From: Gammaproteobacteria bacterium
GTDB lineage: Bacteria > Pseudomonadota > Gammaproteobacteria > Steroidobacterales > Woeseiaceae
Length of the DNA: 64,000 bases
Reading direction: 5' to 3'
Assembly: GCA_029884455.1 (NCBI GenBank)
Contig: JAOUHU010000006.1
Coordinates: 37,606 to 101,605 of the forward strand
Position 1 is the first letter of the stretch. Each line of letters opens with the position of its first letter. The position numbers were made by a program, and so were the translations under genes. The notes beneath the pieces are model-generated. The model worked only from the letters and a program-made list of their open reading frames with translations, had not been told where the DNA came from and ran no database searches. Shown piece by piece: positions 8,691 through 17,609 of this stretch.

Positions 8691-11600
8691 GTCCGATTTG
8701 CTGTTTGCGGACCAAAAGGCGCGCAACACTGCGCTGGACGTGAGCCGATCCTTTATAGTGCAAGCGCCGGCGGGCGCCGGCAAGACGGAACTCCTGATCC
8801 AGCGTTACCTGCGGCTACTTGCCTGTGTCGACCACCCGGAAGAAGTCCTGGCCATCACATTTACGCGCAAGGCATCAGCCGAAATGCAGTATCGTGTCTT
8901 GCAGGCGCTAAAATCAGCGCGCAGTGGCGATCGACCGGTTGCCACACACCAGCAGACCACCCTCGAGGCCGCAACGGCAGTTCTGAAGCGTGATCGCGAA
9001 ATGGCATGGGAGCTAGTCAGCAACCCGGGTCGAATGCGCATCCAGACGCTGGACTCCCTGAACGCAGCCATTTCGGCCATGCAGCCGATGTCGGCGGGCA
9101 GCGGTGCCACGCATAACGCGATCTTGGCCGATGCTGAGATGGCCGCGCTCTACAAAAGTGCGGCCGTCTTGACGCTGGATCAGCTTGTCGAGTCGGGTGA
9201 ATTGCGCGAGGCGACCGAGCAAGTATTGCTACACGTCGATAACAACACCTCGTTATACGTGAGCTACGTGGCGCGTATGCTGGCGACGCGAGATCAATGG
9301 TTACCCTTTATCGGCAGCGGACTGGTCGCGGCCGATGCTCAGGCTGAATTGCGGGCGCGCTTTGAGAACAATATCGGCGGTGCTGTCACCGCGCATCTCG
9401 ATCGCATTCGTCACAACGTGCCGGCAGAGCTGCTGCCGGACCTGCTGGAGTTGGCCAGGTACGCGGCGGGCAATGCCGACGGTTTCGAGGTGCTGCAGGG
9501 CTTGCACGGCTTGCCGCCGGCCAATGTATCAGCTCTGCAGATCTGGCGGGGGCTGGCAGATTTGCTGCTGACTCGCGAAGGTGCGTGGCGCAGGACGGTG
9601 ACGAAGTTACAGGGATTCCCCGCCAGCGATGACGGCCAAAAACAACGCATGCTGCAGTTGTTGGCGGATCTTCGGGATGCGCCGTCGTTTTGCGAATTAT
9701 TACAGGATGCTCGCGATCTGCCGCCGGTTACCTATAGCGACGATCAATGGTCCGTGCTGCTGGCACTATTTCGCCTGCTACCGCTGGCAGTCACGGAACT
9801 CAAACGGCTATTTGCCGAACGCGGCGTGACTGACTACATCGAGGTGTCCCTGAGTGCGGCAGCGGCGCTTGGCTCGGCTGACGATCCCGGTGATGTGGCG
9901 TTGTTGCTCGATTATCAATTGCGGCATTTGCTGGTGGACGAAATGCAGGATACATCGAGCGCACAATACCGCATGCTGGAAGCACTGACCGGCGGGTGGG
10001 AACCCGGGGATGGGCGCACCTTGTTTTGCGTGGGCGACCCCATGCAGTCAATCTACCGATTTCGCAATGCCGAAGTCGGGCAATTTCTGCTAGCCAAGCA
10101 GTCGGGCATCGGACATCTCGCGCTCGAGCCGCTGACCTTGCGGCAGAATTTCCGGTCGGGTGAAACACTGGTGAACTGGTTCAACGCAGTTTTTCCTCGC
10201 GTGCTGAGCCGTGAAGACGACCCCTCACTCAGTGCTGTTTCGTATGCTGCCGCGGTGTCCGTGCCACAACATGCCGGGCAGGGCCAATGTGTCGTGCATC
10301 CGGTCATTGGCAGTGATCCGTCTGACGAGGCGCGGCATGGATGTACGCTGATCGAGGAAACCCTGGCGGCGTATCCGGACGATGATATGGCGGTACTGGT
10401 CCGCGGGCGCAGCCACCTAAGCAGGTTGCTGGGCGATCTGCGCGCAGCCGGTCTGGCCTATCGTGCCATAGAGATCGATCGCCTTACCGACCTTCCCGAG
10501 ATCATTGACGTGTTGGCCCTGACTCGAGCCTTAGTGCACCGTGGCGACCGGCTGGCATGGCTGGCCATTCTGCGATCGCCGTGGACCGGTCTCGACTGGA
10601 CGGACCTGCATGCGCTGCTCAGTGGAGCTGGCGACCGCACGGTGTGGCAATTACTCCACGATGGTGAATCATTGGCACGCCTCGGTAATGACGGACGTTT
10701 GGCGGTGATTCGCCTGCGGGATGTACTCGGGCCTGCGATGCGGCCCGCCAGGTTAAAATCGCTGCGCGATCGTGTCGAGCAAACCTGGGTTGCCCTGGGC
10801 GGCGCGGCAATGCTTCGCGATGCAAACACCGTCGACAATATTTATCGCTATCTCGATGTTGTCGAGGGCATGGAACAGGGCGGCACGCTGATCGATGTAG
10901 CACAACTCGAGGATGCGCTGGACCACGAGTACGTTTCGAGTGACAGCGATGCGCGACTGCAGGTAATGACCATGCATCGCGCCAAGGGGCTGCAGTTTGA
11001 CCACGTGCTGCTGTACGGTCTCGGTCGCGTACCCGCAAGGCAGGATCGCAGCGTCCTGAGCTGGTGCGATATTCCAGGCGCACACGGCGCAGACGAAAAA
11101 ATCATCAGCCCGGTCGGGCGAAGGGCAGACGTGGAGGGAGATCCACTGCATCGATATATAGAAAAGGTTGAGACCGGCAAGTACCGACACGAGCTCGGGC
11201 GCCTGCTGTACGTCGCCTGCACACGAGCGCGTAAGAGCCTGCACTTGATGGGACATGTCGAGTTGCCGGCTGATGGAAAACAGTTGCGAGGGCCTCGCTC
11301 AGGCAGTCTGCTGGAATTGTTATGGCCGTCCGTAGCCAGCGATTTCGCCAACGCACTGCAGAGTGCGCGCAATACCGTCATCGAAACCAGCCCTGCGCCG
11401 TGGTTGAATCCGGTACTGCGGAGATTTGCGGAGCCGTATGCGGTGCCAGAATTTCATGGCCTGGGGAAATGCGGCGAAGTATCCGCGCAACCCACTGACG
11501 CGGCCGTCGAATTTTACTGGGTAGGCGCCGAAGCGCGACTGGCGGGTACGATCGTGCATCGTTGGCTGCAACTGGCTGCCAATGGACGGGTGTCGCTGGC

Positions 11601-12039
11601 AGAGGCGGGCGCGGAGATTATCAAGGCGACTTCGTCGCGCTGGCTGCAGAGCATGGGAGTTATCGGCGCAAGTAGCGAGACGGTCATTGGGCGCGTTGAG
11701 GCAGCCCTCACAGGCATACTGGCCGACGAAAAAGGTCGCTGGCTGTTGAGCGGTAAAGGAATGGCAGAACTCGCCTTGACCGGAGTTTACGAGGGAGAAC
11801 TCATATCCGTGGTACTGGATCGTGTACGTATCGACGAACAGGACAGACATTGGATTGTCGACTACAAGACCAGCTCGCATGAGGGCGGTAAGCTGGAGTC
11901 TTTTCTTGAAGCGGAAGTCGAACGTTATCGGCCACAGCTGAAAAAATATCGGCAACTCTACCTGGATTACGCACACACCGAAGCGCGTTGCGCCTTGTAT
12001 TTTCCGTTGCTGCAGCAGTTCGTAGAAGTACCGCTATAG
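8680..12039 (+). CDS. AddA-like UvrD-family helicase-nuclease
   Basis: An 1119-residue SF1A helicase with a C-terminal nuclease, the motor subunit expected to process double-strand breaks. Helicase motifs occur in order: Walker A APAGAGKTEL (Lys35), TFTRKASAEM, Walker B LLVDEMQDTSS near 420, VGDPMQSIYRFRNAEV, LRQNFRSG, TMHRAKGLQFDHV and YVACTRARKSL. A RecB-like nuclease domain follows (GTIVHRWLQLA, LDRVRIDE, DYKTS near 1060). The start is a GTG inside the end of the AddB-like gene. The 3' end overlaps gspN tail-to-tail by 6 nt. No RecBCD gene lies in the window; whether this pair replaces RecBCD is unknown. Confidence 0.88.
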   Translation: MSNESDLLFADQKARNTALDVSRSFIVQAPAGAGKTELLIQRYLRLLACVDHPEEVLAITFTRKASAEMQYRVLQALKSARSGDRPVATHQQTTLEAATAVLKRDREMAWELVSNPGRMRIQTLDSLNAAISAMQPMSAGSGATHNAILADAEMAALYKSAAVLTLDQLVESGELREATEQVLLHVDNNTSLYVSYVARMLATRDQWLPFIGSGLVAADAQAELRARFENNIGGAVTAHLDRIRHNVPAELLPDLLELARYAAGNADGFEVLQGLHGLPPANVSALQIWRGLADLLLTREGAWRRTVTKLQGFPASDDGQKQRMLQLLADLRDAPSFCELLQDARDLPPVTYSDDQWSVLLALFRLLPLAVTELKRLFAERGVTDYIEVSLSAAAALGSADDPGDVALLLDYQLRHLLVDEMQDTSSAQYRMLEALTGGWEPGDGRTLFCVGDPMQSIYRFRNAEVGQFLLAKQSGIGHLALEPLTLRQNFRSGETLVNWFNAVFPRVLSREDDPSLSAVSYAAAVSVPQHAGQGQCVVHPVIGSDPSDEARHGCTLIEETLAAYPDDDMAVLVRGRSHLSRLLGDLRAAGLAYRAIEIDRLTDLPEIIDVLALTRALVHRGDRLAWLAILRSPWTGLDWTDLHALLSGAGDRTVWQLLHDGESLARLGNDGRLAVIRLRDVLGPAMRPARLKSLRDRVEQTWVALGGAAMLRDANTVDNIYRYLDVVEGMEQGGTLIDVAQLEDALDHEYVSSDSDARLQVMTMHRAKGLQFDHVLLYGLGRVPARQDRSVLSWCDIPGAHGADEKIISPVGRRADVEGDPLHRYIEKVETGKYRHELGRLLYVACTRARKSLHLMGHVELPADGKQLRGPRSGSLLELLWPSVASDFANALQSARNTVIETSPAPWLNPVLRRFAEPYAVPEFHGLGKCGEVSAQPTDAAVEFYWVGAEARLAGTIVHRWLQLAANGRVSLAEAGAEIIKATSSRWLQSMGVIGASSETVIGRVEAALTGILADEKGRWLLSGKGMAELALTGVYEGELISVVLDRVRIDEQDRHWIVDYKTSSHEGGKLESFLEAEVERYRPQLKKYRQLYLDYAHTEARCALYFPLLQQFVEVPL

Positions 12040-12774
12040 AATTCCTTCCACAGCAAACTCGTGTTGGCCGCGCACATTGGCAGGGCCGAGGCCAGCGGCC
12101 AAATATTGTCGCAGCGACGCCGGCGTATTTTCCTTAACGCCTAGCTGGCCCTGTAATTGGTAGCTGCGGTTGGCGGAAAGCCGCAAGCTGCCGGCAAGAT
12201 CAATCAGGGCGTCACTGTCCTCGAGACTCGCCACAATAGCAGAGTCCTCGGTAAAAAACTCCGCGCGGAAGTCTCCGAGTGCGTCGCGAAAAACGAACGG
12301 TACTGCCAGTTGCGCAATGCTGATACTACCCTCGGCTACCACCGGCAGGCCTTCCAATACGCGCAAGCGGCTGAATTGCACCGACAGATTGCCACGCAAG
12401 CCGGGAATTCCCAGTACCGGCTGTAATTCAGCAAGTGGCAGCGACGCGCCCAATTCGCTGACCGTCAATGCGCCTGACAGGTCGGTTGCGACGTCCGCCT
12501 GCAGAAATCCGGACGCAAATTTTCCATGCATTGAATAGGCGATTGTTGCCCCCAGGAGTTTCATTGGCCGGATCCGCCACTGCATATCGCGCAGGTAAAT
12601 ACCGCGCACAGACGCCTCACTGGCATCGCCGTGCCAGATCGTACCGTGGATACCGCCGAGTTTGAGCTCGGGTGGTGCCAGCCACTGGTACGCGACGCGT
12701 GCCGGGAAAAAAAGCAGGACGCCCGCAACAAAGGTGAGCAAACCAAACAATACGAGGCGCGAACGTCGCGCCAT
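12034..12774 (-). CDS. gspN: Type II secretion system protein N
   Basis: A 246-residue bitopic inner-membrane protein, the last gene of the secretion operon. It has one N-terminal membrane segment (about 6-24, LVLFGLLTFVAGVLLFFPARV) and a periplasmic domain beginning with the GspN-like LKLGGIHGTIWHGDA stretch and containing repeated LSGALTVSELGASLPLAEL-like strands. I use the ATG at 12774, which overlaps the gspM stop by one base (TGATG), rather than the upstream in-frame codons. GspN occurs in only some type II systems and its exact role in the inner-membrane platform is not settled. Confidence 0.85.
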   Translation of the reverse strand: MARRSRLVLFGLLTFVAGVLLFFPARVAYQWLAPPELKLGGIHGTIWHGDASEASVRGIYLRDMQWRIRPMKLLGATIAYSMHGKFASGFLQADVATDLSGALTVSELGASLPLAELQPVLGIPGLRGNLSVQFSRLRVLEGLPVVAEGSISIAQLAVPFVFRDALGDFRAEFFTEDSAIVASLEDSDALIDLAGSLRLSANRSYQLQGQLGVKENTPASLRQYLAAGLGPANVRGQHEFAVEGIL

Positions 12775-13262
12775 CAGGCGCGTTCCAGCGTGAACGTCGC
12801 GTTGATTCGACCCGGCGACGCCTGCGTGTTCGTAGACATGGTGCCCGAAGTAACGTGCATGCCATATTGCCGGCTCAGGTCTCCGAGCCACTGCACGAGT
12901 TCGTCGAAAGCGACATTCTCGAATTCCACGCGAATGCCGTTCCCCGACGTCGGTTGACTACGTTGCAGGGCTCGATCCAGACCGCGCGCACGCAACGTCT
13001 GATCAACAATGACAACCGGAGTCTGTTGACCGCTGCCAGTCGAGGCCGCTCGTGACGTGGAAGTCGTGACCTGAATGTTCTTGAGCGGTTTAAGCGCCAC
13101 GAGTGATTGCTCCCAGCGACTAACGCTCGCAGACAATGCATTTTGCCCGGCGTCGAGCGGAAACCAAATGAATGCGTAGATGAGCGTCAGCAATACGATA
13201 ATCCCTCCCGCGGAGATGAAAATCTGCTCACGCTTTTGCAGCGCTTCGAACCAATCTTTCAT
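12774..13262 (-). CDS. gspM: Type II secretion system protein M
   Basis: A 162-residue inner-membrane platform protein with a short cytoplasmic start, one membrane segment (about 14-34) and a periplasmic ferredoxin-like domain (about 80-160). It binds GspL and links it to the rest of the platform. The hallmark region is the phi-L-L-like segment QTLRARGLDRALQ... and the final GVHVTSG/TFTLERA strand. It overlaps gspL by 4 nt and gspN by 1 nt, so all three platform genes are coupled. Confidence 0.86.
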   Translation of the reverse strand: MKDWFEALQKREQIFISAGGIIVLLTLIYAFIWFPLDAGQNALSASVSRWEQSLVALKPLKNIQVTTSTSRAASTGSGQQTPVVIVDQTLRARGLDRALQRSQPTSGNGIRVEFENVAFDELVQWLGDLSRQYGMHVTSGTMSTNTQASPGRINATFTLERA

Positions 13263-14515
13263 ACACCACCCTGTCGAATCTGGATGCGGCTACTTACCTT
13301 GTCACCAACCTGGTCCGTTGACTGAATGGATGCACCGAAACGGCCGGATGCGCCAATAACCCGCTGAATGCTATCCAGCGTGGCGACATCCGGGGCTGTC
13401 AGGCGCACATCAACTATGCCTGCGCGGTAGCTGATCGCTTCAACTTCCGCCGCTTCGTTCTGTTGTAATGCCTGGCTCAGTTCGTACAGCAAGGGCAGAA
13501 ATGCGTCGCTTGAGACCGGTGACCCTCGCCTGGCACGCTCCTCGGCCACGATCCGCTCAGGGTCAACGATGTCGCGAGTGTCATCGGGTCGGATTTGCCG
13601 GTACTCGGCGAGGAATTGCTCCTGCAGCACAGCCTGTTCGCGCGCCAGTCGGTAATAATCTGCTGCCTTGCCAGCAAAGCTGACCAGCGCCAGGGCGAGA
13701 AGCAGTCCGGCGGCATATTTCCACGGCTCGAGCAAGGCCCGGTAGTTTGTCTTCGCGCCGAAGGGGCCCTGCAGCAGATTCACACCGCGCCCTGCGGCGA
13801 CCGTTACTGCGAGGCGCGGCAGCACCCCGTCGGGCAGGAGGTTGATATCGACGCTGCTCAGTTCATGCCGCAATGCCGTCCAATCCGAAGCGAATCGCTG
13901 TTCCTCGCCGGGTTCACAGTACACCAGCAGGTGCCCGGATGTTTTCACATCGCCGCCGGCCGCACCCTCTAACACGCCCGCCACGGCCAGCACGTCACTG
14001 GGTTTCACATCCTGAATGACGAACTCGCACTCTGCGCCATCGTTGAACATTATCTGTTGCTCGGCGACCAGCATGCTGAGCGTGCCGGGAATACGGGCGA
14101 GGCCATGGTTTTCCGGAACCAGTCGGGTTGCGACGATTCCGGCCTCTTGCAGCGCCTCCAGCCAGCCCAGCATTTGCGCACGCGCGACCACCGCAACCGG
14201 CAATAAGCCGCTTTCACGCCGCTCACCGGCGGCGAAATGAAGATTTTCGACATCATCAGCGAGCTGCTCTTCGAGTGCGAACGGCAGTGCGGCCCGTAAG
14301 CGGGCACCGCTTTTTATCGGTATATCAACCGTGGCATTGAGCACTTCAGTTGCCGGAACCAGCACTATGACAGCGCGTCCGCCGATATCCTGTTTTGCTT
14401 CTGACAGGGGACCGGTAACCGGTGGCGAACGACGTGTGCCATTGTTATCCACCGCAATCCAGTTTGCGGATTGCTGCGGATTATCGCCAAGTCGAATGAC
14501 CAGAAACTCTGCCAT
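13259..14515 (-). CDS. gspL: Type II secretion system protein L
   Basis: A 418-residue inner-membrane platform protein that normally recruits the GspE ATPase. It has an actin-like cytoplasmic half (about 1-260, with the typical ALPFALEEQLADDVENLHFA block), one membrane segment (about 266-284) and a periplasmic ferredoxin-like domain that pairs with GspM. It starts 3 nt after the gspK stop codon and overlaps gspM by 4 nt. Its expected partner gspE is not in this operon and must be encoded elsewhere. Confidence 0.9.
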   Translation of the reverse strand: MAEFLVIRLGDNPQQSANWIAVDNNGTRRSPPVTGPLSEAKQDIGGRAVIVLVPATEVLNATVDIPIKSGARLRAALPFALEEQLADDVENLHFAAGERRESGLLPVAVVARAQMLGWLEALQEAGIVATRLVPENHGLARIPGTLSMLVAEQQIMFNDGAECEFVIQDVKPSDVLAVAGVLEGAAGGDVKTSGHLLVYCEPGEEQRFASDWTALRHELSSVDINLLPDGVLPRLAVTVAAGRGVNLLQGPFGAKTNYRALLEPWKYAAGLLLALALVSFAGKAADYYRLAREQAVLQEQFLAEYRQIRPDDTRDIVDPERIVAEERARRGSPVSSDAFLPLLYELSQALQQNEAAEVEAISYRAGIVDVRLTAPDVATLDSIQRVIGASGRFGASIQSTDQVGDKVSSRIQIRQGGV

Positions 14516-14518
14516 TTT

Positions 14519-15439
14519 TCAGGTTGTCCCCAGGGAACGCAGAATCGGCGTAACATCGCCCTGCGGCCCACGTTCCAGAATGCTGTAGTAGGTGATGCGC
14601 ACCGTATCAATCCGCACGATCAGCTTCAATTGAAAATAACTGGTGGATTCCTCAAGCTGCTCCTGTAACGCGCCCTCGACATAGCTGTCGAAGATGTCCA
14701 GGCTGGTAAACCCCGTGCCCTCCCGGGCAGCGAACAGACTTTCGACATCGCCCACCGACATGGTTTCGCTCAGCGATTGTAGTACCGGTCCGGTCGCGGT
14801 ATTCACATTAATACCCGTATGCCGCGGCAGGGCAACAATATGTGGCGACAGGATATCAAAACTCTCTTTGTCCATGCCTTCTATTGCACCCAGTTCGGAG
14901 GCATTCGAAAGAAACTGGTTTGCCGCGCGATACGGCGGCGTGAAACCTGTGTAGATGGCATCTTCGGCGCCATCCGGAAATGATGCCTGGTCATCCGCAT
15001 CGATCCAGTCCGCGGTAATGCCGGCAAAACGCGGATCGAGTTGCAGCGCGTTCAGGAGATTCTGAAACTGCTTTTGTGCTTCCTGATCAATGTCACCATT
15101 TGCATCGATCAGGTTGTTGACATTGAAACGGCCCTGTAAGTCCTCGATGACGCCAAAAATTTCACCGCCGTCTATAGGCAGGGGCGGAAGCTCGCTGGCC
15201 CAGATTTCTCCAAGGTGGTCGTGGTCCGGATCGTCTTCGTAGTCGTCGCGCAGTATGTTTTGTATCCAGCTCTCGGCGCCAAGCGCGACCTGGATTGCCT
15301 GATCGCGGTTCAGCATGACAACGGTGCGACGAATGTCGAGCGCATTGTTCCACTTAAGAGTGATTGCAAGGGTGGCCAGCAGGGCAGTAATCAGCAAAGC
15401 AGTTAATAGCGCTACGCCCTTGTTGTATGCAGGTCTCAT
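14519..15439 (-). CDS. gspK: Type II secretion minor pseudopilin K
   Basis: A 306-residue large minor pseudopilin, the expected pilus-tip subunit. The prepilin site is NKG|VALLTALL; as usual for GspK, position 5 of the mature protein is not glutamate. The inserted alpha domain shows typical elements (DLQGRFNVNNL, ITADWIDADDQ, GFTPPYRAANQ, INVNTATGPVLQSL), including the conserved NVNTA helix-hairpin-helix segment. The start codon overlaps the gspJ stop by 4 nt. Confidence 0.94.
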   Translation of the reverse strand: MRPAYNKGVALLTALLITALLATLAITLKWNNALDIRRTVVMLNRDQAIQVALGAESWIQNILRDDYEDDPDHDHLGEIWASELPPLPIDGGEIFGVIEDLQGRFNVNNLIDANGDIDQEAQKQFQNLLNALQLDPRFAGITADWIDADDQASFPDGAEDAIYTGFTPPYRAANQFLSNASELGAIEGMDKESFDILSPHIVALPRHTGINVNTATGPVLQSLSETMSVGDVESLFAAREGTGFTSLDIFDSYVEGALQEQLEESTSYFQLKLIVRIDTVRITYYSILERGPQGDVTPILRSLGTT

Positions 15440-16050
15440 GGTGCAATTTCCAGCAGGCGCGTTATTTCACCTTCATCCGGCAAGCTCAGAACAATCTCGA
15501 CGGCGCGCGGCCTGACGCGAAGATTGGTGCTCCCGGCGGCGATTTGCGGCGGCCACACTTCGTAAGATTCACCGTTGTCGTCAAAAAAACGGAACAATAG
15601 CGCTTCGACATCTTCAAGAAGTACGGCCGCGACTGCCTCATTGCCATAAGTTCGGTCGAGGACGTTCCAGTGGTAGCGAACGAGCTTACCGTCCTCAATT
15701 CTGTATGCGGACCGCTGCAATGTACTTCTCGGCAGTCCGGCCGGGTTACCCCAGCCGCCATGACTTAGTTCAATAGCGAAATCGCCGCTGAGACTGCTGA
15801 AGATAGCCGGGCTAAGCCCATCGCCGAGCTCGGTGCGCACCGGGCGCGGTGCCGCCTGCGTCAGGTCCGCGCTCAGGTAGCGAAGCGTACGCTGAATCGT
15901 CTGCAGGCGCTGCATGCGCTCGGTCAGCATGTCGGCATTTTCAAGGGATTGACTCAATGCACCCCAGGCGAGCATGGCCATGACCGAGAAAATCGCGACC
16001 GCCACCATGATCTCGATCAGGGTAAATCCCCGTGCACGTCTGAGGTTCAC
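15436..16050 (-). CDS. gspJ: Type II secretion minor pseudopilin J
   Basis: A 204-residue minor pseudopilin that forms the tip complex with GspI and GspK. The prepilin cleavage motif RARG|FTLIEIMVAVAIF starts at residue 8, and the body contains RTLRYLSADLTQAAPRPVR and the closing EIVLSLPDEGEITRLLEI strand. The open frame runs to 16263, but I start at the GTG at 16050: it overlaps the gspI stop as GTGA and places the leader peptide at normal length. The upstream 71 codons lack a plausible ribosome site and are antisense-like sequence over gspI. Confidence 0.9.
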   Translation of the reverse strand: MNLRRARGFTLIEIMVAVAIFSVMAMLAWGALSQSLENADMLTERMQRLQTIQRTLRYLSADLTQAAPRPVRTELGDGLSPAIFSSLSGDFAIELSHGGWGNPAGLPRSTLQRSAYRIEDGKLVRYHWNVLDRTYGNEAVAAVLLEDVEALLFRFFDDNGESYEVWPPQIAAGSTNLRVRPRAVEIVLSLPDEGEITRLLEIAP

Positions 16051-16508
16051 GATATCGGCCCTGATTCCGGTGCCTCGGGCGAGCCAGGCGCATTGAGCCG
16101 GCGTTGATTCCATGCTCCGTTGCTTAGCCCGGGTGGCACGGGTTCGCCGATGAATCCGGTCACCGGGCGCATGATGGGTTCTTGGCCGGGAAACGAAACG
16201 CTGACATCGATTCGGAACAGGTTTTCCACCCCTGTTTCGGATACCACCGCGCGCCAGGCCCATTCCACACCGGCGTAGGTCATCTCGCCGCTGGTGGCGC
16301 TAACTTCGGGCAGAACATTGCTCAGGCGCATCTCCGTAATTTTGTTGTGCGCTATCCAGCTGGCATAGGTCCGATCACGCAAGGTGTTCGCGGCGTTCAG
16401 CATCTGCACCATCGTGACCGCCATGGCGCTCAGCGCGAAACTGACAATAGCGAGCGCGACCAGCACTTCGATCAGGGTAAAGCCGCGGGATTTCCTAGCG
16501 CATCGCAT
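16047..16508 (-). CDS. gspI: Type II secretion minor pseudopilin I
   Basis: A 153-residue minor pseudopilin. The prepilin site is KSRG|FTLIEVLVALAIVSF, and the globular part has the family's WIAHNKITEMRL and YAGVEWAWRAVVSET strands. The C-terminus, rich in Pro, Gly and Ser (GEPVPPGLSNGAW onward), is somewhat longer than in most GspI proteins. It overlaps gspH by 14 nt and gspJ by 4 nt. Confidence 0.92.
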   Translation of the reverse strand: MRCARKSRGFTLIEVLVALAIVSFALSAMAVTMVQMLNAANTLRDRTYASWIAHNKITEMRLSNVLPEVSATSGEMTYAGVEWAWRAVVSETGVENLFRIDVSVSFPGQEPIMRPVTGFIGEPVPPGLSNGAWNQRRLNAPGSPEAPESGPIS

Positions 16509-17073
16509 CGGCTTGCTCTTCTGCGGTCATAATACTGACGACACCCATCACGTTGCCTTCGAGTATGACGAACTGCTGTTCCGATCTGCGCGCAATACGC
16601 AATTCGAACGGGGTTGCCTCGCCGCTTGAAAATATCAGCACGTGTGGCGCGTATTTCTCGCTCGTGTTGCGAACATTGGTCGAATCCGGATCAGCAATGT
16701 TCGCTGCTTCGGCACTCAACAGCACTGTTTTTCCTTCAAGCAATAATTCGAACTCAAGGTCTTCGGGGAGCCTGCGGCTGCGAAAAATGTCGTCGATCTC
16801 GAGTTCCAGCCAGCGCGCCTGGAAAGGGTCGAATTCTACGAAGCGATAGGAACTGTGCATAAGCTCGAGACCGAATTCCCGACCCTGCATGACGGCCTCA
16901 TCCTGCGCGGCAGCCAGCAAGGAACTAATTCGCCGTGCCTCAATACGCAATTGTCGATCGTCGCCGAGAACACTCAATGAGAGCAGCGCGATTGATACGA
17001 TAATCCCGATCACCGTAACGACGACCAGGATCTCGATCAACGTAAAACCGGCACTGGGGCGGCGATCACGCAC
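16495..17073 (-). CDS. gspH: Type II secretion minor pseudopilin H
   Basis: A 192-residue minor pseudopilin. The prepilin site is SAG|FTLIEILVVVTVIGI at residue 9; the globular part contains the GspH-type ARRISSLLAAAQDEAVMQGREFGLEL helix and strand. It starts 11 nt after the gspG stop codon and overlaps gspI. Confidence 0.92.
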   Translation of the reverse strand: MRDRRPSAGFTLIEILVVVTVIGIIVSIALLSLSVLGDDRQLRIEARRISSLLAAAQDEAVMQGREFGLELMHSSYRFVEFDPFQARWLELEIDDIFRSRRLPEDLEFELLLEGKTVLLSAEAANIADPDSTNVRNTSEKYAPHVLIFSSGEATPFELRIARRSEQQFVILEGNVMGVVSIMTAEEQADAMR

Positions 17074-17084
17074 AGCGGTCGAGC

Positions 17085-17516
17085 TTATTTGAGGTCCCAG
17101 TTGCCGATATCGGCATCGTACCCTTCGCCCCCCGGTGCCCGATCGGCGCCCAGCGTAAATACATCGATCTCACCATTATTGCCGGGATTAAGGTAAAGGT
17201 AAGGTTCGCCCCAGGGATCAGTCGGCATGCGTTCGAGATAGCCGCCCGGATTCCAGTTCTTGATGTTTGGATCGTTCGGCTTGGTCACCAGTGCCTCGAT
17301 ACCCTGTTCAGTGGAAGGGTAGGCAAAATTGTCAAGCCGATAGAATTTGAGTGCGTTCTCAATGGTTGATATTTCTGCCTTGGCGGCTTCGACCCGTGCC
17401 TTGTCGACCTGGTTGAACAAGCGTGGACCAACCAGCGCTGCAAGTATGCCGATGATGACCACAACGACCATGATCTCGATTAATGTGAAGCCGCTTTGCC
17501 GGTTGTTCCGTAACAC
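17085..17516 (-). CDS. gspG: Type II secretion major pseudopilin G
   Basis: A 143-residue major pseudopilin, the main pseudopilus subunit. The prepilin site QSG|FTLIEIMVVVVIIGIL is followed by the conserved EISTIENALKFYRLDNFAYPSTEQGIEAL helix and the calcium-site loop PWGEPYLYLNPG. I choose the GTG at 17516 because a GGAG ribosome site lies 7 nt upstream and the length then matches the family; an ATG at 17552 would add 12 residues. First gene of the gspG-N operon, with an extended -10 promoter candidate upstream and rhombosortase divergent from it. Confidence 0.93.
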   Translation of the reverse strand: MLRNNRQSGFTLIEIMVVVVIIGILAALVGPRLFNQVDKARVEAAKAEISTIENALKFYRLDNFAYPSTEQGIEALVTKPNDPNIKNWNPGGYLERMPTDPWGEPYLYLNPGNNGEIDVFTLGADRAPGGEGYDADIGNWDLK

Positions 17517-17576
17517 GTACACACTCCATGGCAGGCGCAGACCGGCCTGCATTGACTCGTTTGTTGATTAAACGCG

Positions 17577-17582
17577 AGTATA
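17577..17582 (-). promoter_or_regulatory. Candidate -10 element for the gsp operon
   Basis: On the minus strand TATACT is preceded by TGC, giving an extended -10 pattern (TGC-TATACT) about 60 nt before the gspG start. A TTGGCC-like sequence lies about 15 nt further upstream. The spacing is short for a sigma70 promoter, so the extended -10 is the main argument. Confidence 0.4.
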
Positions 17583-17609
17583 GCAAACATAGGGTTAGGC
17601 CAAGGTGCC

